NCBI RefSeq assembly: GCF_002868735.1
Contig: NZ_CP025611.1
Span: 2,660,501-2,724,500, forward strand
Reading direction: 5' to 3'
Source: Niveispirillum cyanobacteriorum
GTDB taxonomy: Bacteria > Pseudomonadota > Alphaproteobacteria > Azospirillales > Azospirillaceae
DNA: 64,000 nt
Part shown: piece by piece, positions 1 through 8,582 of the stretch
Layout of the letters: every line of letters begins with the position of its first letter
Position numbering within the stretch: the stretch's first letter is position 1
Position numbers and translations under genes: made by a program
Notes under the pieces: generated by a model
Told to the model about the DNA's origin: nothing
Databases searched by the model: none
The model's input: the letters and a program-made list of their open reading frames with translations, nothing else

Positions 1-10
1 TCTATTCTTA

Positions 11-117
11 TTCCCTCAGCGCCGGGCGCCGCCGTCCGGCGGCTTGGCTGCACGCGACCATGGGGTCGCGGGTCGGCAGTCGCCGACCTGCCAATGGTCA
101 GACACGCTCACCATTCG
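11..117 (+). repeat. Four-hairpin intergenic repeat, copy A
   Basis: This copy begins with CCCTCA at 13. It carries stem 1 (28-33 with 38-43), the TTGGCT linker, stem 2 (53-59 with 64-70), stem 3 (71-77 with 82-88, loop agtc) and a private stem 4 (AATGGT 93-98 with ACCATT 110-115). It lies upstream of chvI. The family is described under the findings. Confidence 0.85.
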
Positions 118-252
118 TCCTAAGGCCGTTCTATGTCGTCACGACACTTCCCCGCGCCGCATTGATGACATATTGAAAGGGCAGTTGGATTTGGCAAAGC
201 CGGTCCTTCGGAAGTAATACCGAAGAGAGCGCCTGCAGGTTGGAGAAGAAGC

Positions 253-951
253 GTGTCCCAAGTGATCGCCCTGGTCGATGACGACCGCAACATCCTGACG
301 TCCGTGTCCATCGCGCTGGAAGCCGAGGGCTATGAGGTTCGCACCTATGGCGACGGTGATGAGGCGCTGCGCGGCATCACCTCCCGACCTGTCGACATGG
401 CCGTGCTGGACATCAAGATGCCGCGCATGGACGGGATGGAACTTTTGCAGCGCCTGCGCCAGACCACGCAGATGCCCATCATCTTCCTGACCTCCAAGGA
501 TGATGAGACGGACGAGCTGCAGGGCCTGCGCATGGGGGCCGACGACTACATCAAGAAGCCGTTCAGCCAGCGCCTGCTGATCGAGCGCATCAAGACCCTG
601 CTGCGCCGCACTGAGCTGGCGCAGGGCAAGGGCACGGCCCCCGATCCGGGCCAGACCCTGGTGCGCGGCGAACTGGTACTGGACGGTGCCCGCCATCTCT
701 GCACCTGGAAGGGTAAGGAGATCGACCTGACGGTCACCGAATTCCTGCTGGTCAAGGCGCTGGCCATCCGTCCCGGCCATGTGAAGAACCGCGATCAACT
801 GATGGATGCCGCCTATGGCGAGCATATCTATGTCGATGACCGCACCATCGACAGCCACATCAAGCGTCTGCGTAAGAAGTTCAAGGTCGTGGACGACGAT
901 TTCCAGCAGATCGAGACGCTATACGGCGTCGGTTACAAGTATAAAGAGTAG
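253..951 (+). CDS. chvI: Two-component response regulator ChvI (OmpR family)
   Basis: This 232-residue regulator has an N-terminal receiver domain with an acidic pocket (VDDD near residues 8-11), the predicted phospho-acceptor Asp53 in the [11 protein letters not shown] stretch, and the conserved Lys in DYIKKPF. A C-terminal winged-helix DNA-binding domain ends in YGVGYKYKE. Both domains and the partner gene downstream match ChvI, which in Alphaproteobacteria responds to acid and envelope stress and controls surface and symbiosis/virulence functions. Translation starts at GTG 253 behind GGAGAAG. The cognate kinase gene chvG follows about 106 bp later, and repeat copy B fills that gap. The hprK/PTS genes that often follow chvIG in relatives are not present here. 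Confidence 0.95.
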   Translation: MSQVIALVDDDRNILTSVSIALEAEGYEVRTYGDGDEALRGITSRPVDMAVLDIKMPRMDGMELLQRLRQTTQMPIIFLTSKDDETDELQGLRMGADDYIKKPFSQRLLIERIKTLLRRTELAQGKGTAPDPGQTLVRGELVLDGARHLCTWKGKEIDLTVTEFLLVKALAIRPGHVKNRDQLMDAAYGEHIYVDDRTIDSHIKRLRKKFKVVDDDFQQIETLYGVGYKYKE

Positions 952-955
952 AGCG

Positions 956-1055
956 CCCTCAGGCGCCGGGCGCCGCCATTCGGCGGCTTGGCTTACGCGC
1001 CACGTGGCGCGGGCCGCCGGTCGGCGGCCTCCAGCGGTCAGGAAGTGACCGCTGG
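956..1055 (+). repeat. Four-hairpin intergenic repeat, copy B
   Basis: CCCTCA starts 5 bp after the chvI stop codon. Stem 1 is 972-977 with 982-987, stem 2 is 997-1003 with 1004-1010, stem 3 is 1012-1018 with 1023-1029 (loop ggtc), and stem 4 is a perfect 10-bp pair, 1031-1040 with 1046-1055. The loop of stem 4 is ggaag, which looks like a ribosome-binding site. The copy ends two bases before the first possible chvG start codon, so it must be part of any chvI-chvG transcript. Confidence 0.88.
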
Positions 1056-1057
1056 TT

Positions 1058-2809
1058 ATGGAGCGAGGTTACATGTTGGAACGCCCGTTCGGCGACAGGG
1101 CCGGCGGCGGGAAGGCAGCGGCGGAAACGCCCGCCCGCCGGCGGGTGCGGCATTTCTCGCCCCTGACGCTGCGTATCCTGGCCGTCAATATGCTGGCGCT
1201 GGCCATCCTGCTGGGGGGCCTGCTCTACCTGTCCACCTATCAGCAATGGCTGATCGACAAGGAACTGTCGGCCCTGTCGACGGAGGCGAAGATATTCGCC
1301 GGTGCCTTGGGCGAAGGCGCTATGCAGCCCGCGACGGACGAGTTCAACGAACCCACCAACCAGCTTTCCTATGAGCTGGCGCGGCAGATGGTGCGGCGTC
1401 TGGTGGAAACCACCGACACCCGTACCCGCCTGTTTGCGCCCAATGGCGAACTGATCGCCGACAGCCGCGTGCTGGGCGGGCCGAAGGGGACGGTACAGAT
1501 CGAAGAGCTGCCACCGCTGCGCGACGGCAACCGTCTGACCGAGATCGGCATCGCTATCTACGATTACATCGTCAATGCCGTGCCGGAGCGGGAGCATCTG
1601 CCCGCATATCCCAACGAGAAGGACCTGACGGCGGAGAATTACCCCGACGTCATGAAGGCGCTGTCAGGCGAGGTGGGCAGCAATATCTGGCGCATCGGCC
1701 GTGCCGACGGGCGCTCGGACATGGTGCTGACCGTGGCCGTGCCGGTTCAGCGCTATAAGAAGGTGCTGGGGGCCGTCTATATCTCGCGCGGGGGCGCGGC
1801 GGTGGACGTGGCCGTGCGGGAATTCCGCATGGATATCCTGCGCCTGTTTGCCATTACCCTGGGCGTGACGGTGCTGCTGTCCTTCTATCTGGCGGGTACC
1901 ATCGCCCGACCCATCCGCCGTCTGGCCCAGGCCGCCGACGAGGTGCGCCATGGCCATGGCCGCCAGGTCACCATCCCCGATTTTTCCCGCCGCCGGGACG
2001 AGGTGGGGGACCTGTCGGTCAGCCTGCGGGAGATGACGGACGCCATCTGGAACCGCATGGACGCGATCGAGCGCTTTGCCGCCGATGTGGCGCATGAAAT
2101 CAAGAACCCGCTGACCAGCATGCGCAGTGCGGTTGAAACCGTGCAGCGCGTGAAGACCGATGAACAGCGTCAGCGGCTTCTGTCCATCATCCATCACGAT
2201 GTCCAGCGTCTGGACCGGCTGATCAGCGATATTTCCAACGCCAGCCGCCTGGATGCCGAACTGTCGCGCGCGCGCGCCGAACCGGCGGATGTGGGCCAGA
2301 TGCTGACCATGCTGGCCAATATCCATGACGCCACCCTGGGTAACGCCGAAGCCCTGCGTGAAGCGGCGGCAGAGGCGGGCGGTGACGTGGCCGACGCGCC
2401 GGCCCCGGTGCGGGTGGAGGTCGAGATGCCCAACACCCGAACCGGCCTGGTCGTGCCAGGGCTGGAAGGTCGTCTGACCCAGGTGTTCCAGAACCTGCTG
2501 TCGAACGCCCTGTCCTTTTCCCCGCCGGGCGGGGTGGTGCGGTTCAAGGTGCGGTCCCTGCCCGACCGGGTCGAGATCACCTGCGAGGATCAGGGACCGG
2601 GCATTCCGGAGGGCAAGCTGGACGCGATCTTCGACCGGTTCTACAGCGAACGGCCCAAATCGGAAGCGTTTGGCAAACATTCCGGTCTGGGCCTGTCGAT
2701 CTCCAAACAGATCATCGACGCCCACCAGGGCCGCATCTTCGCCGATAATATCAAGGGTGCGGATGGCGCGGTTCAGGGCGCGCGGTTCACGGTGGTGCTG
2801 CCCCGGTAA
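1058..2809 (+). CDS. chvG: Sensor histidine kinase ChvG
   Basis: This 583-residue membrane kinase pairs with ChvI. A first membrane segment lies near residues 37-61, followed by a periplasmic sensor region of about 200 residues, a second membrane segment near 262-282, and a HAMP linker beginning ARPIRRLAQAADEV. The H-box is DVAHEIKNPLTSM, with the phosphorylated histidine at residue 346. The ATP-binding domain has an N-box (QNLLSNALSFS), DQGPGIP and GLGLSI motifs. An alternative start at ATG 1073 has a better-placed GAGCGAGG Shine-Dalgarno; the ATG at 1058 would depend on ggaag in the loop of repeat copy B. The gene is co-directional with chvI and convergent with the following ABC ATPase gene. 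Confidence 0.95.
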   Translation: MERGYMLERPFGDRAGGGKAAAETPARRRVRHFSPLTLRILAVNMLALAILLGGLLYLSTYQQWLIDKELSALSTEAKIFAGALGEGAMQPATDEFNEPTNQLSYELARQMVRRLVETTDTRTRLFAPNGELIADSRVLGGPKGTVQIEELPPLRDGNRLTEIGIAIYDYIVNAVPEREHLPAYPNEKDLTAENYPDVMKALSGEVGSNIWRIGRADGRSDMVLTVAVPVQRYKKVLGAVYISRGGAAVDVAVREFRMDILRLFAITLGVTVLLSFYLAGTIARPIRRLAQAADEVRHGHGRQVTIPDFSRRRDEVGDLSVSLREMTDAIWNRMDAIERFAADVAHEIKNPLTSMRSAVETVQRVKTDEQRQRLLSIIHHDVQRLDRLISDISNASRLDAELSRARAEPADVGQMLTMLANIHDATLGNAEALREAAAEAGGDVADAPAPVRVEVEMPNTRTGLVVPGLEGRLTQVFQNLLSNALSFSPPGGVVRFKVRSLPDRVEITCEDQGPGIPEGKLDAIFDRFYSERPKSEAFGKHSGLGLSISKQIIDAHQGRIFADNIKGADGAVQGARFTVVLPR

Positions 2810-2818
2810 GGCTGACGG

Positions 2819-3583
2819 TTACTCCGCCGCCTGCCGACGGTCGCGGGCAATGTCGAGGAACACTTCCTCCAGATTGTCGCGGCCATAGCGGGACAGAAGA
2901 TCGGCGGGCGTGCCCCGGTCCACGATGCGCCCACCCTTCATCATCAAGACGCCATCGCACATCCGCTCCACCTCCGCCATGTTATGGCTGGCCAGCAGGA
3001 TGGTGGCGCCGGTGCGGGCGCGGTACTGTTCCAGGAAGCCGCGCACCCAATCGGCGGTGTCGGGGTCAAGGCTGGCGGTTGGTTCGTCCAGCAGCAGCAG
3101 CTCCGGATCGTTCAGCAGCGCCTTGGCTAACGCCACGCGCGTCTTCTGCCCCGCCGACAGGTTGCCCGACGGACGGTTCAGGATAGCGGTGAGGTCCAGC
3201 TCTTCCGCCATGCGGGCGATCCGGTCCTTGAGATGCGTCAGACCATAGAGATGGCCATAGACGGTCAGGTTCTCCCGCACGGTCAGTCGGTGGGGCAGAT
3301 CGACATAGGGACTGGAGAAATTCATGCGCGGCAGGGCGCTGTAGCGTGCCGTCAGCATGTCATGTCCTAGAACCCGCACCGTGCCCGATGTCGGCAGCAA
3401 AAGGCCGAGCAGGATGGAGATGGTGGTGGTCTTGCCAGCGCCATTGCCGCCCAGCAACGCCACCGTGCCACCAGCCGGCACGGTGAAGCTGATGCCGTGC
3501 AGCGCCGTATGCGCATCGAACTTCTTGGTCAGTGCGTCGACGTCAATGGCGGCAACAGCGGCTTGGGCGACATCCAATGGCAT
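2819..3583 (-). CDS. ABC transporter ATP-binding protein (ABC-2 type), orphan
   Basis: This 254-residue ATPase is a single nucleotide-binding domain. It shows Walker A (GGNGAGKTT), the signature LSAGQKTR, Walker B (LLLLDEPT) and the H-loop region LLASHN. The C-terminal DNLEEVFLDIARD stretch is typical of ATPases that drive ABC-2 export permeases, such as drug or polysaccharide exporters. No permease gene lies next to it: chvG converges from one side and regB diverges on the other. The substrate is unknown, and the partner must be encoded elsewhere if the protein is a transporter subunit. Confidence 0.85.
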   Translation of the reverse strand: MPLDVAQAAVAAIDVDALTKKFDAHTALHGISFTVPAGGTVALLGGNGAGKTTTISILLGLLLPTSGTVRVLGHDMLTARYSALPRMNFSSPYVDLPHRLTVRENLTVYGHLYGLTHLKDRIARMAEELDLTAILNRPSGNLSAGQKTRVALAKALLNDPELLLLDEPTASLDPDTADWVRGFLEQYRARTGATILLASHNMAEVERMCDGVLMMKGGRIVDRGTPADLLSRYGRDNLEEVFLDIARDRRQAAE

Positions 3584-3671
3584 AGGAACAGCTTATGGTC
3601 TTTCGAATGGGGTGGAACTAGATTGCCAGGGCTCCATTTGGGCATGGCAGGCATGAGCATGGGATATAGGG

Positions 3672-5000
3672 ATGAGCGAGGCAATCACCAATAGCGCCAG
3701 TACGATTCAAGGTGGACGTTCCGGCCCGGCCCTTGCCGCCGCAGAGGGGCGGGTCAGTGCCCGCACCCTGATCACCATCCGCTGGATCGCAGTGGCCGGG
3801 CAGTTCGCGACCCTGACCACGGTCATGGCACTGTTCGAATTCGAACTGGCGCTGGCCCATGCCCTGGCGGGGGTGGCGGTGTCGGTGCTGGTCAATCTCT
3901 ATGCCGCGCGCCGGGTGGCGGCGCACCCGTTCCTGGATGACCGGGAGGCCGCACTGTATCTGGCCTATGACATGGTGCAGCTCACCGTGCTGCTGTATCT
4001 GACGGGCGGTCTCGACAATCCCTTTGCGGTCCTGATGCTGGCGCCGCTGACGGTTGCGGCCAGCACGCTGGGCCGGGCGGCGGTGATCCTGTTGGCGGTA
4101 TTGGCCGTCTGCTGCTTCACGGGTCTGGCCCTGGTCGCCATGCCACTGCCCTGGCCGGGGGTGGAACCGGCGGGCCTGCCGCCGCTGTACCGGTTCGGGG
4201 TCTGGGCGGCATTGACCCTCTCGGCGGGATTTATCGCGGCCTACCTTTATCAGGTGGCGGACGGGGCGCGGCGCCTGTCAGGGGCGCTCAATGCCAGCCA
4301 GGATGCCCTGGCGCGGGCACAGCGGGCCTCGGCCGTCGGTGCCCTGGCGGCGGCGGCGGCGCATGAGCTGGGCAGCCCGCTGGGCACCATCGCCGTGGTT
4401 GCCAAGGAGCTGGCCCGCGATATCCCGCCCGACAGCCCCATTGCCGAGGATGTGGCCCTGCTGCAAAGCCAGGTGGCGCGTTGCCGCGACATCCTGGCCG
4501 AACTGTCGCGCCGGCCGGGCGACACGGGCGGCGCGGAGCCGATTGTGCCCCTGGCCGCCTTGATCGAGACGACGGCGGCACCCTATGTTCGCCACGGCAT
4601 CGAACTGAAGATCGACACCGTGGCAGAGCCGGAGGATGGCGCGCCGCAGGTGCAGTCGGTGCCGGAAATGGTGCATGGGCTGGCCAATATCCTTCAGAAC
4701 GCCATGCAGTTCGCCAGCGAACGGGTGACGGTGACGGCGGACTGGACCGCTCCTGGCCTGACCCTGACGGTACAGGATGACGGGCCGGGCTATCCCGCCA
4801 CCGTCGTCGGGCGTCTGGGGGAACCCTATGTCAGCGGGCGCAACCCGGCAGCACGGGAGGCGGCGGGCAATATGGGCCTGGGCCTTTTCATCGCGCAGAC
4901 CCTGCTGGAGCGGTCGGGCGCGTCCGTTCGCTACATGAATGGCAGGGCTGGCGGGGCCGTGGTGGTCATTCGCTGGAAACATCCTACATTCACCGTGTAG
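3672..5000 (+). CDS. regB: Redox-sensing histidine kinase RegB (ActS/PrrB family)
   Basis: This 442-residue kinase has an N-terminal block of about six membrane helices (residues 35-195) containing GGLDNPF at 112-118, which matches the GGxxNPF quinone-binding signature of RegB. The H-box is AAHELGSPLGTI with His231. A single cysteine in ARCRDIL (Cys271) lies 40 residues downstream; this matches the spacing between the phospho-histidine and the redox-active cysteine described for Rhodobacter RegB. The kinase domain ends with DDGPGYP and GLGLFIA. Homologues tie electron-transport redox state to respiration, nitrogen and carbon metabolism genes. The regA gene follows after 52 bp, so the two probably form an operon. 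Confidence 0.93.
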   Translation: MSEAITNSASTIQGGRSGPALAAAEGRVSARTLITIRWIAVAGQFATLTTVMALFEFELALAHALAGVAVSVLVNLYAARRVAAHPFLDDREAALYLAYDMVQLTVLLYLTGGLDNPFAVLMLAPLTVAASTLGRAAVILLAVLAVCCFTGLALVAMPLPWPGVEPAGLPPLYRFGVWAALTLSAGFIAAYLYQVADGARRLSGALNASQDALARAQRASAVGALAAAAAHELGSPLGTIAVVAKELARDIPPDSPIAEDVALLQSQVARCRDILAELSRRPGDTGGAEPIVPLAALIETTAAPYVRHGIELKIDTVAEPEDGAPQVQSVPEMVHGLANILQNAMQFASERVTVTADWTAPGLTLTVQDDGPGYPATVVGRLGEPYVSGRNPAAREAAGNMGLGLFIAQTLLERSGASVRYMNGRAGGAVVVIRWKHPTFTV

Positions 5001-5052
5001 AAAGCTTTGTGATCTAAAAAGAACGCCCAATCAAAGAAGGGACCCCGGAACC

Positions 5053-5634
5053 ATGACGGATGCGGCGCTGGAAGCCGGCGAACAGCCGAAATTGACCTTC
5101 ACGGGCGATGCCTCGCGCTCGCTGCTGATCGTGGATGATGATGCGCCCTTCCGCACACGGCTGGCCCGCGCCATGGAACGGCGCGGCTTCGATGTAGTCG
5201 CTGTCGACAGCGTCAATCTGGGGATCGAGGTGGCGCATGAAAGTGCGCCGCGTTTCGCCGTGGTCGATCTGCGACTGGGCGACGGGTCGGGTCTGGATGT
5301 GGTCAAGGCCCTGCGCGATGCACGGCCGGAGGCCCGCGTGGTTGTGCTGACCGGGTACGGCAATATCGCCACCGCCGTCGCCGCGGTGAAGTTCGGTGCC
5401 GTCGATTACCTGCCCAAGCCCGCCGACGCCGATGCGGTGGAAGCAGCGCTGCTGACCGATGGCCCCCTGCCGCCGCCGCCGGAAAGCCCGATGTCCGCCG
5501 ACCGCGTCCGTTGGGAACATATCCAGCGTGTGTTCGAACAGTGCGACCGCAATGTCTCCGAAACCGCCCGCCGGCTGAAGATGCACCGCCGCACCTTGCA
5601 GCGCATCCTGAACAAGCACGCGCCCAAGGCCTGA
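5053..5634 (+). CDS. regA: Global redox response regulator RegA (ActR/PrrA family)
   Basis: This 193-residue regulator has a receiver domain (LIVDDDAPF near residue 25, phospho-acceptor Asp72 in VVDLRLGDGSG, Lys in YLPKPAD). A short linker follows, with prolines (PLPPPPESP), and then a Fis-type helix-turn-helix near residues 160-190 (NVSETARRLKMHRRTLQRIL). This architecture and the HTH sequence are diagnostic of RegA/ActR. The ATG at 5053 gives the usual family length; an in-frame extension upstream overlaps regB and is not expected. A rho-independent terminator follows at 5691. Confidence 0.95.
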   Translation: MTDAALEAGEQPKLTFTGDASRSLLIVDDDAPFRTRLARAMERRGFDVVAVDSVNLGIEVAHESAPRFAVVDLRLGDGSGLDVVKALRDARPEARVVVLTGYGNIATAVAAVKFGAVDYLPKPADADAVEAALLTDGPLPPPPESPMSADRVRWEHIQRVFEQCDRNVSETARRLKMHRRTLQRILNKHAPKA

Positions 5635-5690
5635 ACCTAACAGGCTCTACGGACAGGCGGGTCACAGCCGCCAGTCACCCCTTGATCACA

Positions 5691-5724
5691 GGCCCGCCGC
5701 GGACCCGTTCCCGGCGGGCCTTGT
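5691..5724 (+). terminator. Rho-independent terminator after regA
   Basis: A 9-bp GC stem (GGCCCGCCG 5691-5699 with CGGCGGGCC 5712-5720) is followed by a short T-containing tail (TTGTT). It lies 57 bp beyond the regA stop. Confidence 0.7.
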
Positions 5725-5790
5725 TATGTTCGCAGCCGGCGTGGCTGCCAACCGCCGCTCCGGCGCGATACCAAACCGACGGAGCCGATC

Positions 5791-6666
5791 ATGCCCAACA
5801 CCAACGCTTCCGATAATGCCCTGTTCCGCGCCTGGAACAGCGCCCGTGATCCCGTGATTGAGGGGACCGATGGCGACGACCTGCTGCTGGGAACCGCGTC
5901 CAGCGATATCCTGATCGGTCGGGCGGGCAATGACACACTGGCCGGTGGCGACGGATTCGATGTCATGAGCGGGGGGCCGGGCGATGACTGGCTGCATGGC
6001 GCCGCCGGTGTCGATGTTGCCATCTATGGCGGGTCGCGTGCCGACTATGATTTCACGGTCGTTGGCGGTACCGTGACAGAGGTGACGGACCTGCGCGATG
6101 GGTCGCCCGACGGTTTCGACCGGCTGACCGGGACCGAAACCGTGATTTTTGGGCGGGAGACGGTGTTCGGATCGTTCCTGTCCACTGACCGTGCCGACGG
6201 GCCGCAGGCCGCACCCGCTGCCATGGGTCTGACAGTCGCCGTCGCTGCCTCCACCGCCGGCACCGGCTGGCTGGTCGATCAGGCCTTCTATCTGGAACAG
6301 AATGCTGACGTGGCGGCGGCGGTGCAGGCGGGGCAGTTCGTGAATGCTCAGGCGCACTGGGAAACCTACGGCCAGTTCGAAGGAAGGGCACCCAACGCCC
6401 TGTTCAATGCTGGCTATTACCTGTCCACAAACGCGGACCTCAAGGCGGCCTTTGGTGCTGATGCCTCGGCGGCGCTGACCCACTGGCTGACCTATGGTCT
6501 GCGGGAAGGGCGCGATGCCAGCCCCCTGTTCGACAGCGAGGCCTATCTGGCGGCCAATCAGGATGTCGCGGCGGCCAACATGCCGGCGGTGGAACATTAC
6601 ATGCTGTATGGCTATGTGGAGGGCCGTGCCGCGCTGGCCGACATGGCCTGGTTCGGCCTGGTTTGA
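5791..6666 (+). CDS. Short RTX-type calcium-binding repeat protein with C-terminal YLxxNxDV repeats
   Basis: This 291-residue protein has no signal peptide. Residues 25-75 hold glycine/aspartate nonapeptide repeats (GTDGDDLLLG, GRAGNDTLAGG, GGPGDDWLHG), the calcium-binding RTX signature of type I secreted proteins. After a beta-rich stretch and an Ala-rich linker, residues 165-285 hold three to four copies of a repeat of about 40 residues with the pattern FYLxxNxDVxxA ... HWxxYGxxEGR. This repeat is often found with RTX motifs in alphaproteobacterial secreted proteins. Type I secretion and a surface role are inferred; no transporter genes are nearby. The protein is small for an RTX exoprotein. 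Confidence 0.75.
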   Translation: MPNTNASDNALFRAWNSARDPVIEGTDGDDLLLGTASSDILIGRAGNDTLAGGDGFDVMSGGPGDDWLHGAAGVDVAIYGGSRADYDFTVVGGTVTEVTDLRDGSPDGFDRLTGTETVIFGRETVFGSFLSTDRADGPQAAPAAMGLTVAVAASTAGTGWLVDQAFYLEQNADVAAAVQAGQFVNAQAHWETYGQFEGRAPNALFNAGYYLSTNADLKAAFGADASAALTHWLTYGLREGRDASPLFDSEAYLAANQDVAAANMPAVEHYMLYGYVEGRAALADMAWFGLV

Positions 6667-6733
6667 AGCACTGGCGGCGGGGACGGGTCACGCGCTATCC
6701 TGCCGGTCCCATTCCCGCCGCCCCCCGTGCTTT

Positions 6734-8185
6734 ATGACCGACCTTCACAGCCTGATCGACGCGCTTGCCGGTTCCCGCATCCTGGTGGTGGGGGATATCA
6801 TGCTGGACCGGTTCACCCGGGGCCGCGTGGACCGTGTGTCACCGGAAGCGCCGATCCCCGTGCTGCGCGTTCTGAATGAGGCCACGATGCCGGGCGGCGC
6901 TGGCAATGTCGCGGCCAATCTGGCCGCCCTGGGGGCCAGGACACAGCTTGTATCGGTGGTCGGCGATGATGCGGCGGGCCGGGAATTGTCGGCCCTGGTC
7001 GCAGATCTGCTGGGGGGGGCTGACGGCATCCTGACCGTGGCGGGCCGCCCCACCACCACCAAGACCCGCTTCATCGCGGGCGGGCAGCAATTACTGCGCG
7101 CCGATGCCGAGACCGATGCGCCGCTGCCCGATGCCGATGGTGCCCGCCTGCTGGCACTGGTGGCCGAACGGCTGCCCGATGCCGGTATCCTGGTCCTGTC
7201 CGATTATGGCAAGGGCGTGCTGACGCCCGATCTTACGGCATCCATGATCGAACTGGCCCATGCCGCCGGCGTGCGGGTGCTGGTCGATCCCAAGGGGCGC
7301 GACTATCGCCGCTATCGCGGGGCCTTCTGCATCACCCCCAATGCCGGCGAACTGGCCGAGGCGACGGGCATGCCGGCGCGCGACGATGCCGGTGTCATCG
7401 CAGCCAGCCGCGCCCTGCTGGCCGATTGCGGCATCGGCGCCGTGGTCGCAACACGCAGTGAGCAGGGGATGAGCGTGGTGCCCGCCGACGGGCCCGTCAT
7501 CCATCTGCGGGCCCAGGCGCGAGAGGTGTTCGATGTCTCGGGCGCGGGCGACACTGTTGTCGCCGTGCTGGCAGCCGCCATCGCGTCGGGGGCCGGTCTG
7601 GCGGATGCCGCCATGCTGGCCAATATCGCCGCTGGCATCGTGGTGGCCAAGGTCGGCACGGCAACGGTGCGGCCGTCCGAATTGCGTGATGGGGCCGGCC
7701 TGACCTTGGCCACGGGGCAGGGGGGCAAGCGGGTCACGCTGGACCGTGCCGTCGAACACGCAGAACGCTGGCACCGGCAGGGCCTGCGCGTCGGCTTCAC
7801 CAATGGCTGTTTTGACCTGCTGCATCCGGGCCATGTCAGCCTGATCGCGCAGGCGCGGGCCGCCTGTGACCGGCTGGTGCTGGGCCTGAACAGCGACGAA
7901 AGCGTGCGCCGCCTGAAAGGCCCGACACGGCCTGTGCAGAACGAGACCTCGCGCGCCACCGTCCTGTCGGCGCTGGGCGATGTCGATCTGGTGGTGGTTT
8001 TCGGGGAGGATACGCCGCTGGATCTGATCCGCGCGCTGCGCCCCGATGTGCTGGTCAAGGGGGCCGATTATACCGTGGATACGGTGGTCGGGGCCAAGGA
8101 AGTGCAAGGCTGGGGCGGGCGTGTGGTGCTGGCCGAACTGACCGAGGGGCAGAGCACCACCGGCACCATCGCCCGGATGAAATAA
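6734..8185 (+). CDS. hldE: Bifunctional heptose-7-phosphate kinase / heptose-1-phosphate adenylyltransferase HldE
   Basis: This 483-residue protein combines an N-terminal PfkB-family sugar kinase (GGAGNVAANLAALGA near residue 55; DVSGAGDTVVA active-site motif near 270) with a C-terminal cytidylyltransferase-like domain (GCFDLLHPGHVSL, whose HPGH motif binds nucleotide). Together they convert heptose 7-phosphate through the 1,7-bisphosphate (dephosphorylated by a separate phosphatase) to ADP-heptose for the lipopolysaccharide inner core. The chosen ATG at 6734 begins the kinase fold (DLHSLIDALAGSRILVVGD) and gives the family length. It is 67 bp downstream of the RTX gene and convergent with the DUF1150 gene. 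Confidence 0.95.
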   Translation: MTDLHSLIDALAGSRILVVGDIMLDRFTRGRVDRVSPEAPIPVLRVLNEATMPGGAGNVAANLAALGARTQLVSVVGDDAAGRELSALVADLLGGADGILTVAGRPTTTKTRFIAGGQQLLRADAETDAPLPDADGARLLALVAERLPDAGILVLSDYGKGVLTPDLTASMIELAHAAGVRVLVDPKGRDYRRYRGAFCITPNAGELAEATGMPARDDAGVIAASRALLADCGIGAVVATRSEQGMSVVPADGPVIHLRAQAREVFDVSGAGDTVVAVLAAAIASGAGLADAAMLANIAAGIVVAKVGTATVRPSELRDGAGLTLATGQGGKRVTLDRAVEHAERWHRQGLRVGFTNGCFDLLHPGHVSLIAQARAACDRLVLGLNSDESVRRLKGPTRPVQNETSRATVLSALGDVDLVVVFGEDTPLDLIRALRPDVLVKGADYTVDTVVGAKEVQGWGGRVVLAELTEGQSTTGTIARMK

Positions 8186-8197
8186 AAGACCCGCCGG

Positions 8198-8416
8198 TTA
8201 CTGCAAACTCAGCGGCTCCATATCGTGCTGGCGCACGGTGGCGAAGGCCACGTCCTGGCGTTCGACAAAGGTCAGGATGGTGCCGTCGGCGGCGTGGATG
8301 GCGTAACCCGGCTTGCCCTCATTCTGGGTCGGCTTGACATAGGCAAGATCATTCACGCCGAAGGCGGCGAAATCCTTGGGGCTCAACCGGCGTAGATACT
8401 GAATGGTCGGATTCAT
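8198..8416 (-). CDS. DUF1150 family protein
   Basis: This 72-residue protein matches the small alphaproteobacterial DUF1150 family (YLRRLSPKDFAAFGV, then AYVKP and a C-terminal hydrophobic/acidic half). Its function is unknown. In many Alphaproteobacteria it follows a small heat-shock gene, as it does here (hsp20 lies 166 bp upstream on the same strand), which suggests shared heat control. The gene converges with hldE with a 12-bp gap. Confidence 0.8.
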   Translation of the reverse strand: MNPTIQYLRRLSPKDFAAFGVNDLAYVKPTQNEGKPGYAIHAADGTILTFVERQDVAFATVRQHDMEPLSLQ

Positions 8417-8582
8417 GTCCCCGCAAACTCCACGTCAATTCCCTGCTTGCGTGCGGCAGGGCCAAAAGGATGGGCGCCCCCTCATTTAGGCGACCAACCG
8501 TTGAAATATGGTTTACGGATTGTGACATCGTCCATTTTGCGCACAGAGGCGGATGGCCGATGTCTCCTTGTTCAACCCAGGC

